Assembly (NCBI RefSeq): GCF_900128415.1
Contig: NZ_LT635772.1
Location: forward strand, 2,016,216-2,080,215
Reading direction: 5' to 3'
DNA length: 64,000 nucleotides
Source of the DNA: Anaerococcus mediterraneensis
GTDB taxonomy: Bacteria > Bacillota > Clostridia > Tissierellales > Peptoniphilaceae
In this document: piece by piece, positions 55,307-64,000 of the stretch
Layout: the number at the start of each line of letters is the position of its first letter
Numbering within the stretch: the stretch's first letter is position 1
Program-made: the position numbers and the translations under genes
Notes under the pieces: model-generated
Told to the model about the DNA's origin: nothing
Databases searched by the model: none
The model's input: only the letters and a program-made list of their open reading frames with translations

Positions 55307-56635
55307 CTAGTCTCTTTTGCTTGCTGCGTATGCAACTGAAGCTGCTGCAAGGATACCTGCAACGCCTGCTATACCAGCAACACCTGTTTTAACGTTTTTG
55401 CCTGCTTCTTTAGCTGGTTTTTTCTCTTCAGGTTTTTTCTCTTCGTCTTTTTTATCTTCAGGTTTTTTCTCTTCTGGTTTTTTCTCGTTTTCTTCTTTAG
55501 CTTTCTTTTCGTTAGCGTCTAGTTTATCGTTGATTTCTTTGTCTGTGCTTAGCATATCTTCGATAAGTTGGTCATCAGATCTGTTGTCTTCTTCAGCGTA
55601 TGCTGTAGAAACTAGAGAAACTTTTTTAGAAGCTTTGATTCTTTCTTCAGCTAGTTTGATGTTCTTTTCTTGTTTTTCGATTAGAGCGTCAAGGTCTTTT
55701 CTAACATTTTTAACTGTTTCTGGCCAGTTTTTGATGATTAGTTTAGCTGCTTCTAGAGTTTTTTCAGCTTGAGCTTTAACTTCTTCTAGAGATTTGATAT
55801 CTTTTTTGCCAGCTGGTTTAACTTTAGCTTCGCCGTCTTTTACAAGTTTGATACCGTTGTTACCGATTTGAACAACATAACCGTATGTTTCAGCCCATCT
55901 TTTTAGACCTTCTACAGCTGTTTCATAAGTTGTTACTTTTGAGTGATTTGCTGCATAAACAGAATCATAGTTAGATTGAGCTGCTGTTCTTTCAGATAGA
56001 GCTGCTACTAGTTCGTTGTATAGTTGTTGAACTTTGCTTCCTTGATCCATGCTATTTACATATGCTGCTACAGCATTGCTAAAGCTTGAAAGTCTATTTG
56101 AAAGTTCATATGCGCTAACTTTTAATGCATCATTTTTATAAACATCATTTAGTGCTTTTTCAGCTGCTTTACGAGCTGCTGAGTCATTACCATCTGGTTT
56201 TGCAGTATTTTTATAAGCAGCAATCGCTAATTCGATGTGAGCTTTGTCTGTATCATCAACTTTTGCTTCCCATCCGTATGCTGCATTTACTTTACCATAT
56301 TCTTGGTTTAGTGTAATTCTGCTTAATTCTTCTGGTGATTTTAACTTTCCATCTTTATCATAAACAGCTACGCTAAATTGTGATTTGTATGCTTTTTCAG
56401 CTGCTGCTACTTTTTCTTTTGCATTGTTAAGTCTTTTAGCTGCTTCATCAATTCTAGCTTGAGCTGCTATAGCTGCATCTCTTTTAGCGTTTACTTCTTT
56501 AAGTTGTGCTTCATATTTTTCAAGAACAAGTTCAGCACCTGAGTAGTTTGATTTTTCAGCTGCTACTGCTGGTGCTACTGCACCAAGGCCTAGTGCTAGT
56601 GCTAGTGCGCCAGCTGCCATTTTATTCATTTTCAT
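55307..56635 (-). CDS. Wall-anchored helical surface protein
   Basis: 442 residues. Sec signal peptide with cleavage near AVA-AE (about residue 26). The mature part is almost all helical with heptad-like Ala/Lys/Glu runs (IDEAAKRLNNAKEKVAAAEKAY; LEEVKAQAEKTLEAAKLIIK), so long coiled coils are expected. A stalk at about 350-410 is Lys/Glu/Pro-rich and includes NRSDDQLIEDMLSTDKEIND, shared with the 402-residue protein at 27.8 kb. The sorting signal is NVKTG (414-418), hydrophobic helix, SKRD. A strong TTGACA/TATATT promoter suggests high expression. Binding partner unknown. Confidence 0.83.
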   Translation of the reverse strand: MKMNKMAAGALALALGLGAVAPAVAAEKSNYSGAELVLEKYEAQLKEVNAKRDAAIAAQARIDEAAKRLNNAKEKVAAAEKAYKSQFSVAVYDKDGKLKSPEELSRITLNQEYGKVNAAYGWEAKVDDTDKAHIELAIAAYKNTAKPDGNDSAARKAAEKALNDVYKNDALKVSAYELSNRLSSFSNAVAAYVNSMDQGSKVQQLYNELVAALSERTAAQSNYDSVYAANHSKVTTYETAVEGLKRWAETYGYVVQIGNNGIKLVKDGEAKVKPAGKKDIKSLEEVKAQAEKTLEAAKLIIKNWPETVKNVRKDLDALIEKQEKNIKLAEERIKASKKVSLVSTAYAEEDNRSDDQLIEDMLSTDKEINDKLDANEKKAKEENEKKPEEKKPEDKKDEEKKPEEKKPAKEAGKNVKTGVAGIAGVAGILAAASVAYAASKRD

Positions 56636-56693
56636 AATTATATTTCTCCTTTATGATTTGTGTACGTTTTTTTAGTACTCACTTTACGATTAT

Positions 56694-56722
56694 AATATAC
56701 AACAATTTCTACACATTGTCAA
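56694..56722 (-). promoter_or_regulatory. Strong promoter of the helical surface protein gene
   Basis: Minus-strand TTGACA (56717-56722), 17-base spacer, TATATT (56694-56699). About 55 bases upstream the -35 neighbourhood is repeated (GTGTAGACAATTTGTAGAG against GTGTTGACAATGTGTAGA), suggesting a duplicated promoter or operator. Confidence 0.7.
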
Positions 56723-56934
56723 CACATTTGATCAAATTTATCAATAAATCTAAAATTTATCTAAATTTCTCTACAAATTGTCTACACAGTTGCTACAATT
56801 ATAATCTATTATAATATACTCATCTGCTAGGGATAATCAAGCTCCCAAGCAAATGATAATTATATTGTAGCCCACTTTTGCCAAATGTCAATAGAATTTG
56901 TGGAGATTATGAAGATTTTTTTCTTATCCAAGAT

Positions 56935-57990
56935 AAGTTATGTTTTATAGGGACTTTCCCTATAACCCTATATTTTTGTATTAATATTGTATAATTTTAT
57001 ATTTTATTTCTGATATTTACATATCCCGCTGTTCAAGGGGGAGGGCCAAGGACCCTTCCGCATGGGTCCTCATCGCCCTCCCCCTTACACCCCCTCTCCG
57101 TTACACCCCACAAGCGGCTCCTGCGGAGAGCATACTGAAAAGTTTGCTTCGCAAACTACACAATTTTGACCTGACTTAGGTTCAAAGAGATCCAAATCTA
57201 TAATTTGAAATCCAACCATCTAAAAATCGCAAACTCACCTGTCGGTTCAAACAGTGCGATTTTTTTAACGATGGCAGTATTTCAATTTATGACGATTTAT
57301 TTGGGAGAATCTAGCATCTATTTTATATATACACATTATTAGTAATTAAGGTATATTCAAATCCTAAATGTAATTGGTCAGCAGATTTTTAATTCCAAAC
57401 ACCGTTAAGAAAACTGATTTGTTTGAGCGATAGCGAGTTATCAGTTTTTAGGGGGGTGGAATTAAAAATCACTTAAAGTAAAGATCAATCAAAACGAAGG
57501 AATCTCCCTACCATAGGTGGATTTCCGTCAGGAAATCTACTGCTTTTGCACTCCGCCTAAGGAGCAGACGGGGGTGAAACGTAGAGGGGTGTAAGGGGAG
57601 ACCGATGAGGGGGCATCTGCCGCCCCCTTGGGTCTCCCCTTGAACAGCGGGATATGTTTATATCCAGAAAAGAGTAAAAATCGAGAAACAGTTAATTAAA
57701 GATTAAAAAATAAATGGATATTAGGCATAGTTCCCTGTAATTAACGTTCCCCTGGGCTCCCCCTGGAACGAAGATTATGTTAGTATCTAAAAATATTTGT
57801 AATAAAAGTAATCAACTAAAAGTTTAAAATAATGGGGTCATAGGGAACATCCTATTTTTAGGTTGCCCCCTTGGGTCTCCCCTTAGAACAGCGGGATATG
57901 TTAATATCGCAAAATAAGTAAAATATCGATATGTAATTAATACAAAAAAAAATAGGGTTATAGGGATATTCCCTATGTTCATAAGATCCC
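56935..57990. mobile_element. Modular hairpin-rich element, copy E with extra end modules
   Basis: Left ATAGGGACTTTCCCTATAAC and ACATATCCCGCTGTTCAAGG (57018); right CTTGAACAGCGGGATATG (57635). Two more end modules follow, CTGGAACGAAGATTATG (57765) and TTAGAACAGCGGGATATG (57883), the last running into ATAGGGATATTCCCTATGTTC. Confidence 0.7.
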
Positions 57991-58185
57991 TCACATTCGT
58001 TCGGGATGACAGTTTTTCCCTTATTTCGACTAAGGGCGAAGCCCGCATGGAGAAATCTCTTGGTGAGGTCTCTCGACTACGCTCGAGACAAGGGGTGGAG
58101 GCGGGATTTCTCGACTCCGCTACGCTCCGCTCGAGATAAGGGGAGTGGCGTTCGGGATGGCGGAGGGTGATTCTGGGTGATAGCA
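57985..58185. repeat. Interspersed repeat cluster
   Basis: CACATTCGTTCGGGATGAC, TTATTTCGACTAAGGGCGAAGCCCGC, CTCGACTACGCTCGAGACAAGGGG and CTCCGCTCGAGATAAGGGG pieces. Confidence 0.65.
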
Positions 58186-58242
58186 AGGATAGGCTTGTAG
58201 GGATATTCCCTATGATTGGATTTTGCTTTTGAGAAAATAATA

Positions 58243-58277
58243 GAAAGTAAAAAAGAAAGTATAATTTTATACTTTCT
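58243..58277 (-). terminator. Terminator of the second paralogous lipoprotein gene
   Basis: A perfect 10-bp stem (AGAAAGTATA with TATACTTTCT, 58254-58277), 4-base loop, followed on the minus strand by TTTTTTAC; it abuts the stop codon. Confidence 0.75.
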
Positions 58278-59033
58278 TTACCACAAATCATAATCTGCGA
58301 AGGTTTTTTCTTGAGTTTTGTTGTAGAGGACAAATCCTGTTGTGTGACCTTTTTCGGTGTCTTTGAATTGTTCTAGGTAGATGTCATTATCTACTACAGT
58401 TGGGGTGAAGTACTGTGCCAGGTCCTCTCTGGCTAGGATTTCGTCTGGGACTTTGGTGTCAGGTAGGAGGAGCTCGTAGGTGTCAGTCTGGTCCATGGCG
58501 TCTATTTTTTCCACCCAATATTTGATTACTTCTTCTTCGTCGAAACCTGGTTGGTGGTGGATTTTGTAGTCTTTTAGGCTAACTTTGTAGATTCCTTCGG
58601 CGATTTTTTCTTCTATGACAAATTTGCCCGAGCATTCGTTGTAGTGGAGTTCGTTGATGTAGTATTTTTCTACTGCTAGGTCATTGCGGCCGTAGTCTAT
58701 ACCGTCAAAGTTGGTTGTTGATGAATAGCGGCCCTCAAATTGCCCGTCTGGGCCAAAAGTAAGCTCGGTGAATTCTGATGATGGGAAGAAGCTTGTGGAT
58801 AGGATTTGTCCATTTAGCTGGTCATAGATTTGTTTTTTCTCATCATCGCTGATGGCTGGTTGGGCTGGGGTGGTATTTTCTGTGTCGGTTTGGCTATTAT
58901 CCACTGGGGGCTTTTGGTCTGTGTTTTCTACAGGATTGTTAGTGGCTATTTGGGCTTTTTGGCTGATTTTTGTATCCTCAGCCTTGCAAGCGACCAGGCC
59001 TAGAGCGATGATGCAAATAAGTATTTTTTTCAT
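58278..59033 (-). CDS. Lipoprotein, paralogue of the one at 42.6 kb
   Basis: About 251 residues from the ATG at 59033, preceded by GGAGG. The signal peptide ends GLVAC. A Gln/Thr/Pro-rich linker (about 20-65) precedes a domain with FTELTFGPDGQFEGRY, CSGKFVIEEKIAEGIYKVSLKDYKI and HTTGFVLYNKTQEKTFADYDLW. The same landmarks occur in the 210-residue lipoprotein, whose linker is much shorter. Function unknown. Single gene between repeats. Confidence 0.78.
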   Translation of the reverse strand: MKKILICIIALGLVACKAEDTKISQKAQIATNNPVENTDQKPPVDNSQTDTENTTPAQPAISDDEKKQIYDQLNGQILSTSFFPSSEFTELTFGPDGQFEGRYSSTTNFDGIDYGRNDLAVEKYYINELHYNECSGKFVIEEKIAEGIYKVSLKDYKIHHQPGFDEEEVIKYWVEKIDAMDQTDTYELLLPDTKVPDEILAREDLAQYFTPTVVDNDIYLEQFKDTEKGHTTGFVLYNKTQEKTFADYDLW

Positions 59034-59149
59034 AATTCCTCCAAAAAAGATATATATTTCAAAATACCATACCATATATTTTTTTTATGACAAAAGTGGA
59101 GTGGCACAAAGTCCAGTAAGACCAGAACGACCAGCCTTTCTCCGAATAT

Positions 59150-59820
59150 CCCGCAATCATCAAAAACATAGTCCCAGCTCATCCCGAAGGCCACTCCCTC
59201 ATACCGAACACCTTCCTGTCATTACGAGTGCAACGAAGGATCCCATGAACAAAGAGAATATCCCTATAACCCTATCCCCCAGGGTCTTCTCAAGTCAAGA
59301 TCTGTCATCCCGAGCCCCTACTGTCATTCCGAGTGAAACGAGGAATCCCATGATCGAAGATAACACCTCCGTACAGGAGATTCCTCAATACGTTCGGAAT
59401 GACACAAGGTGACGCCCCCTTGTCTCGAGCGGAGCATAGCAGAGTCGAGAGACCTCACCCTTTCCCCTTGTCTCGAGCGAAGTCGAGAGACCTCACCTCA
59501 TTCCCTTGTCTCGAGCGAAGTCGAGAGACCTCACCTCATTCCCTTGTCTCGAGCGAAGTCGAGAGACCTTACAAAGAGATTTCTCCATGCGGGCTACGCC
59601 CTTAGTCGAAATAAGGGGAATTGAACACCTAATGTCATTGTGAACACCCCCACATCATCCCAAACGCCACTCCCCCTTATCTCGAGCGTAGCGTAGCGTA
59701 GTCGAGAGATCTCATGATCATAGAGACTTTCCCTATAACCCAATCCCTGCTGTCATCCCGAACGCCCCAGTTGTCATCCCGACAGAGGCCGCAAGGCTTA
59801 CGAGGGATCCCATGAACGAA
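59150..59820. repeat. Dense interspersed repeat cluster
   Basis: Many GTCAT(C/T)CCGA pieces, CCCTTGTCTCGAGCG pieces, a CATGCGGGCTACGCCCTTAG piece and two CATGA..GA..TTTCCCTATAAC pieces. No gene in 59076-60640 is supported. Confidence 0.7.
59465..59575. repeat. 38-bp tandem repeat, three copies
   Basis: Units starting CCCTTGTCTCGAGCGAAGTC at 59465, 59503 and 59541 are exact over most of their length. A diverged unit precedes them near 59418. Confidence 0.85.
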
Positions 59821-60600
59821 GAGACTTTCCCTATAACACTAATTTTTTGTATTAATTATATTTCGATATTTTACTATTTTGCGATATTTACATATGCCGC
59901 TGTTCAAGGGGGACAGCTAAGGGGGCGGCAGATGCCCCCTCCAGCTTTCCCCCTTACACCCCCTTTTCCCTCACCCCCTCTGCTCCTTAAGCGGAGTGCA
60001 AAATTAGTAGATTGCCTATCGGCAATCCTCTTATGGTAGGTGGGATTTCTTTGTTTAATCTCAATTTTTATTTAAGTGATTTATAATCCCAAGCCCCTAA
60101 AAATCGCAAACTCACCTGGCGGTTCAAACAGTGCGATTTTCTTAACGGTGCTTGGGATTATAAATCTGTCAGACCATATACATTTAGAATCATAGATATA
60201 TTTTATATTCTAGATAATGTATGAGTAGAGAAAATGCTAGTCAATAGGTTTGCCAAAGGCAAACATCCTTATTCCCCGAGAGGGGCCGCCTGGAGGGGTT
60301 AGCGTAAGGGGGTTTTAGGGGGAGCCGGTGGGGGAACATGCGGAACGTTCCCCTGGGCTCCCCCTGGAACGAAGAGATTTTATAAATAATCAAAAAAATT
60401 ATAGTTAATGAATTTTTCAATGATATAAGGATTGATAGGGAGTTTCCCTATTGTCAGGATCGCCCCCTTGGGTCTCCCCTTAGAACAGCGGGATATGTAT
60501 ATATCTCAAAATAAGTATAATATCGAAATATAATAAATAAAGAAAATAAGGTTATAGGGTAAACTCCAATGTTCATGAGATTCCTCACATTCGTTCACAA
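59815..60600. mobile_element. Modular hairpin-rich element, copy F
   Basis: Left ACTTTCCCTATAAC, TTATATTTCGATATTTTAC and ACATATGCCGCTGTTCAAGG (59890). The interior has the copy-A type right half (GGAACATGCGGAACGTTCC, CTGGAACGAAGAG near 60368). The outer right end is TTAGAACAGCGGGATATG (60481) then AATATCGAAATATAATAAAT. Confidence 0.7.
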
Positions 60601-60644
60601 TGACAGTATAAAAAAATGTAATTATTGTAAGTCAAAAAATTTGG

Positions 60645-61195
60645 ATAAAAAAAAAAGCACTTCACGTTGGAAGTACTTGGTGGGGCTTTATAGACTTGTC
60701 CTTGCGAATTCAAAGGATGAGCAATGGAAAGTCTTATGCAGAAGCTTAGTCTTGTCCTAGCAAGTGATAGCGAGCTATGGAAAGACTTGCTGATGCCAGG
60801 GACTCGAACCCTGGACCTGGTAAAAGCCCTAAATGGGCTTTTGCCCCGAAGACTAGCGCATATGCGCGGAGAAGCTTGCGTAGCAAGCGAGTCTTCGTTC
60901 GGTTGAGCCACATAAATACCCCTTGATTTGGGGTATTTATGCCGAAAAATAGCGCGAAAGCGCGGAGAGCTTTGCAAAAGCGATTTTCGTAAGGCTCATA
61001 ACCGGTTCTATGTAAAAAAAAAGCACTTCACGTTGGAAGTACTTGGTGGGGCTTCAGGGACTCGAACCCTGGACCTGGTAAAAGCCCTAAATGGGCTTTT
61101 ACCCCGAAGACTAGCGCGTATGCGCGGAGAAGCTTGCGTAGCAAGCGAGTCTTCGTTCGGTTGAGCCGTAGGCTCATAACCGGTTCTGGGTACAA
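60645..61195 (-). repeat. Serial partial duplications of the tRNA(CAT) 3' end with its terminator
   Basis: CCA end plus terminator copies occur at 60648-60688 and 61015-61076. The T-arm (CAGGGACTCGAACCCTGGACCT) is present at 60797-60818 and 61055-61076, each joined not to an anticodon arm but to a GGTAAAAGCCC/GGGCTTTTACC hairpin. A three-way fold follows (CGAAGACT..AGTCTTCG around GCGCAT and GCTTGC hairpins). Inverted anticodon-arm pieces GGCTCATAACCGGTTCT lie near 61000 and 61170. These are not working tRNAs. Confidence 0.65.
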
Positions 61196-61221
61196 AAAAA
61201 CACCTCAAATGCTGAGATGTT
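61194..61221 (-). terminator. Terminator of the tRNA/rRNA operon
   Basis: An 8-bp stem (AACATCTC with GAGGTGTT) and T-run immediately after the CCA end of the last intact tRNA. Confidence 0.75.
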
Positions 61222-61298
61222 TGGTGGGGCTTCAGGGACTCGAACCCTGGACCTACCGGTTATGAGCCGGGCGCTCTAACCGACTGAGCTAAAGCCCC
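61222..61298 (-). tRNA. tRNA-Met or tRNA-Ile2 (anticodon CAT)
   Basis: Cloverleaf with encoded CCA; anticodon loop CTCATAA. Not the initiator (that gene is at 63182). Elongator Met and lysidine-modified Ile both read CAT, and the body does not settle which. Its 3' end is repeated downstream. Confidence 0.92.
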
Positions 61299-61335
61299 AA
61301 ATGATACCGAAAGGTATTTTGTAAAGTGATTTTAT

Positions 61336-61412
<77 letters not shown>

Positions 61413-61482
61413 ATATATTTTTAAAAATTATTTATATATTAGCCGGACAGGCTGTCCTCAACGAGCCGGACGGGCTTACTTT

Positions 61483-61558
61483 TGGCAGGGGAGACAGGAT
61501 TTGAACCCGCGACATCCGGTTTTGGAGACCGACGTTCTGCCAGCTGAACTACTCCCCT
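61483..61558 (-). tRNA. tRNA-Trp (CCA)
   Basis: Acceptor AGGGGAG, anticodon loop CTCCAAA, encoded CCA. Confidence 0.95.
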
Positions 61559-61593
61559 ATATCCAACACCGTTTTTATTTTTTTACAAATAAT

Positions 61594-61670
<77 letters not shown>

Positions 61671-61674
61671 TATT

Positions 61675-61768
61675 TGGCGGAGAAGGAGGGATTTGAACCC
61701 TCGCATCCCTTTTGAAAGGATCTACTCCCTTAGCAGGGGAGCCTCTTCAGCCACTTGAGTACTTCTCC
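61675..61768 (-). tRNA. tRNA-Ser (GCT)
   Basis: Long variable arm as in class II tRNAs; anticodon loop CTGCTAA; encoded CCA. Confidence 0.95.
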
Positions 61769-61819
61769 TTATCTAGTGATAAGTTTTTATAAAATCTATT
61801 GATTTTATCTAACCTTTGA

Positions 61820-61909
61820 TGGCGGAGAGGAAGGGATTCGAACCCTTGTGAGCCAAAGACTCTAACGGTTTTCAAGACCGCCCCGTTATGACCGCTTCGG
61901 TACCTCTCC
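61820..61909 (-). tRNA. tRNA-Ser (TGA)
   Basis: Class II with long variable arm; anticodon loop CTTGAAA; acceptor GGAGAGG; encoded CCA. Confidence 0.95.
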
Positions 61910-62042
61910 TTATATTTAATTTAATTATAAGTATTCAAATGGCTCAACTTATCCTTAGGGATTATAAAATTAAATCGTTGATTATAATCAACGATTGTCC
62001 TAAGTTCGACCGCTCACATGTGCAAGCGATCGGTTAGGTAAT

Positions 62043-62119
62043 TGGTGACCCATCGGAGATTCGAACTCCGGACACCCTGATTAAAAGTCAGGTGCTCTAC
62101 CGGCTGAGCTAATGGATCA
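62043..62119 (-). tRNA. tRNA-Lys (TTT)
   Basis: Anticodon loop CTTTTAA, TTCGAAT T-loop, encoded CCA. The 130-base gap before it (61910-62042) holds an ATCGTTGATTATAATCAACGAT palindrome-like stretch and no gene. Confidence 0.95.
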
Positions 62120-62122
62120 TAT

Positions 62123-62198
62123 TGGCTGGGATAGCAGGACTCGAACCTACGCATACCAGAGTCAAAGTCTGGTGCCTTACCGACTTGGCTATATCCCA
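62123..62198 (-). tRNA. tRNA-Gln (TTG)
   Basis: Acceptor TGGGATA, anticodon loop CTTTGAC, encoded CCA. Confidence 0.95.
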
Positions 62199-62278
62199 AC
62201 AGTCACGTACTTATATAGTATAACACATCTTTGACGTTTTTGCAAGTTTTTTTTATAATTTCTTACAAGTTGTAAGAT

Positions 62279-62356
<78 letters not shown>

Positions 62357-62412
62357 TAATCATCCTGCTTGGCATTAGTAGTTGCCGCTAATCGATTCAT
62401 TATCTTTTTTAG

Positions 62413-62486
62413 TGGAGCGGGTGAAGGGAATCGAACCCTCGCAACCAGCTTGGAAGGCTGGGGCTCTACCACTGAGCTACACCCGC
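62413..62486 (-). tRNA. tRNA-Gly (TCC)
   Basis: Acceptor GCGGGTG, anticodon loop CTTCCAA, encoded CCA. Confidence 0.95.
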
Positions 62487-62490
62487 ATAT

Positions 62491-62577
62491 TGGTGGGGAT
62501 GAGCGGATTCGAACCACTGAAAGCAAAGCTAACGGATTTACAGTCCGTCCCATTTGGCCAACTCTGGAACATCCCCA
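62491..62577 (-). tRNA. tRNA-Tyr (GTA)
   Basis: Class II with extra arm, anticodon loop CTGTAAA, encoded CCA. Confidence 0.95.
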
Positions 62578-62616
62578 TATATGTACTTTAGGCAATATTT
62601 TTGCCTAAAGATTTTT

Positions 62617-62693
62617 TGGAGCTGATGATAGGACTTGAACCTACAACCTATTGATTACAAATCAATTGCTCTGCCAATTGAGCTACATCAGCA
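62617..62693 (-). tRNA. tRNA-Thr (TGT)
   Basis: Acceptor GCTGATG, anticodon loop TTTGTAA, encoded CCA. Confidence 0.95.
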
Positions 62694-62718
62694 CATTGGA
62701 TCACTATTGCAATCCAAA

Positions 62719-62795
62719 TGGCGACCTGGATGGGATTCGAACCCACGACCTCCGCCGTGACAGGGCGGCATTCTAACCAGCTGAACTACCAGGCC
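62719..62795 (-). tRNA. tRNA-Asp (GTC)
   Basis: Acceptor GGCCTGG, anticodon loop CTGTCAC, encoded CCA. Confidence 0.95.
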
Positions 62796-62888
62796 ATAAA
62801 CACGCCACTCCGGCGCATAGAGGAGTCTCCATGAAATGGTGATTTGCATAGCAAATCTAGGATCAAAACATCCTCATTATTTTACTAT

Positions 62889-62964
62889 TGGTGGAAGTAA
62901 CAGGGCTCGAACCTGTGACCCCCTGCTTGTAAGGCAGATGCTCTCCCAACTGAGCTATACTTCC
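62889..62964 (-). tRNA. tRNA-Val (TAC)
   Basis: Acceptor GGAAGTA, anticodon loop CTTACAA, encoded CCA. Confidence 0.95.
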
Positions 62965-63085
62965 ATATAGTGTATAAAATATATATACACCTGATAAGCG
63001 TCGGCTTGCTGACAAATCATAGATTTGAAACGCCGCGACGTCTGACCTTCATTCCATTTGCTTCGCAAATGGTGATAGGTCATGA

Positions 63086-63160
63086 TGGTGACCCTACCGG
63101 GATTCGAACCCGGGATACCACCGTGAAAGGGTGGTGTCTTAACCGCTTGACCATAGGGCC
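63086..63160 (-). tRNA. tRNA-Glu (TTC)
   Basis: Acceptor GGCCCTA, anticodon loop CTTTCAC, encoded CCA. Confidence 0.95.
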
Positions 63161-63181
63161 TTGTTTTATTTCATTATGTAG

Positions 63182-63258
<77 letters not shown>

Positions 63259-63302
63259 TCAATTGGACTTTTCTCTACTCTAGCATAATTTTTTAGAAAA
63301 TT

Positions 63303-63392
63303 TGGTGCCGAGAATCGGAATCGAACCGATACGGTGTTTGACCACCGCAGGATTTTAAGTCCTGTGCGTCTGCCAGTTCCGCCACCCCGGCA
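63303..63392 (-). tRNA. tRNA-Leu (TAA)
   Basis: Class II with long variable arm, anticodon loop CTTAAAA, acceptor GCCGGGG, encoded CCA. Confidence 0.95.
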
Positions 63393-63445
63393 CATGTTTT
63401 TTAGCCTAAATGGCCGAATAGACTTTAAAATACTTTATATTTTAT

Positions 63446-63521
63446 TGGCGCTCAGGGTGGGACTCGAACCCACAACCTACCGGTTAACAGCCGGGTGCTC
63501 CACCATTGAGCTACCTAAGCA
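63446..63521 (-). tRNA. tRNA-Asn (GTT)
   Basis: Anticodon loop CTGTTAA, TTCGAGT T-loop, encoded CCA. First tRNA after the 5S gene. Confidence 0.95.
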
Positions 63522-63604
63522 TTACAATGATAATCATAACATGATTTTATTAATTTGTCAATATATTTTTCTCCAAGCCTATTGGCTTGAAGAAATATAT
63601 TTTT

Positions 63605-63717
63605 TAGCAGCTTCCTAGTCTCCCGGGAGGTTGCCCTCCGAGTACCATCGGCGTTGTTAGGCTTAACTTCTGTGTTCGGTATGGGAACAGGTGTATCCCT
63701 AGCGCTATCGCCACTAT
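63605..63717 (-). rRNA. rrf: 5S ribosomal RNA
   Basis: The minus strand shows the conserved CCCATACCGAACACAGAAGT and TTAAGCC segments and pairing ends. It follows the 23S gene in the usual 23S-5S-tRNA order. End points are accurate to a few bases. Confidence 0.93.
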
Positions 63718-63884
63718 ATTCATGACCTAACCCAAAAACTTGTTTTGCTGGTAGTCAGATGTCAGACTAGCCCGTGCGGCTTTGTGAGCACCCAAATCTT
63801 TGATTTGGCTAACGGAGCCGACCATACGGCTTAAAACATTTCTGCTAGGTTCTATAAACCTCTAAATAGCAACCAATATTTCCA

Positions 63885-64000
63885 GTCAAGATATAAAGTT
63901 TAGTATCCATTAGCTTAATACATTACTGCACTTACACCTTGGACCTATCAAACGTATTTTCTTTACGTACTCTTAGAAATCTTATCTTGAGGGGTGTTTC
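63885..64000 (-). rRNA. rrl: 23S ribosomal RNA, 3' end only
   Basis: The minus strand contains CCCCTCAAGATAAGATTTC, then TTGATAGGTCCAAGGTGTAAG and TAATGGATACTAA, the usual 3' end of 23S. The rest lies beyond 64000. The spacer to 5S (63718-63884) shows no tRNA. Confidence 0.85.

Noticed and set aside
57824..59412. Frames at 57824-58333 and 58852-59412, and similar ones at 37348-37749, 46091-46534 and 53793-54044
   Set aside because: They read through the interspersed repeats (products rich in phrases such as SRAKSRDL or VIPSETRNP); the same phrases appear at every repeat cluster, so they are not genes.

Overview
The window looks like chromosome from a low-GC Gram-positive anaerobic coccus of the Peptoniphilaceae type (Anaerococcus-like). 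This is inferred from the AT-rich sequence with AGGAGG-type ribosome binding sites, arginine deiminase, a HrcA/CIRCE-type groESL operon, and four wall-anchored surface proteins that all end in an N-P/V-K-T-G sorting motif. No species call is possible from the sequence alone.

Layout. 1-2.6 kb: iron(II) uptake operon feoA-feoA-feoB (feoB runs off the left edge) behind a promoter carrying a Fur-like box. 2.7-12.4 kb: threonine aldolase, a uracil/xanthine-type permease with an unusual leader, a small membrane protein, arginine deiminase, and a glycerol-3-phosphate-type ABC importer. 12.5-16.3 kb: an extracellular-glycan cluster (two glycosyltransferases, a chain-length-type membrane protein, a BY-kinase-like protein with a broken P-loop, an SH3 lipoprotein). 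16.4-36 kb: glutamate symporter, then three surface proteins, among them a 2930-residue protein with 21 tandem repeats and a 1460-residue G5-domain protein; a HAD phosphatase and a RelE/RelB toxin-antitoxin pair lie between them. 36.3-44.3 kb: rlmH, a lone ATP-cone protein, groESL, aminotransferase, msrB, and a four-gene operon of little-studied families. 44.4-53.5 kb: the most interesting block, described next. 55.3-59 kb: a helical surface protein and a lipoprotein. 60.6-64 kb: 18 tRNA genes, 5S rRNA and the 3' end of 23S rRNA, all on the minus strand.

Candidate new system. A small sigma-70-type factor (45548-46060) is divergent from a gene pair coding for a 49-residue YvrJ-like membrane peptide and an Amidase_5/SH3 peptidoglycan hydrolase without a signal peptide. 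Seven kb away lie DUF1659 and DUF2922 genes and a ComK-like regulator. The YvrJ-lysin operon and the DUF1659-DUF2922 operon share an almost identical promoter, GGGACA-N15-CTATTTATA, followed by a GC-rich GSCGGC block, unlike the ordinary promoters nearby. This suggests a dedicated sigma regulon joining a ComK-like protein, a holin-like peptide and a lysin, comparable in logic to competence-linked lysis (CbpD) or the UviA/UviB pair.

Intergenic DNA is unusually rich in repeats: at least six copies of a modular 0.7-0.9 kb hairpin-rich element with long terminal inverted repeats, many short palindromic pieces (CTCGAGATAAGG, GTCATCCCGAAC, CGACTAAGGGC types), a 257-bp tandem repeat, a 142-bp element with 18-bp perfect inverted ends abutting rlmH, and serial partial duplications of a tRNA(CAT) 3' end.
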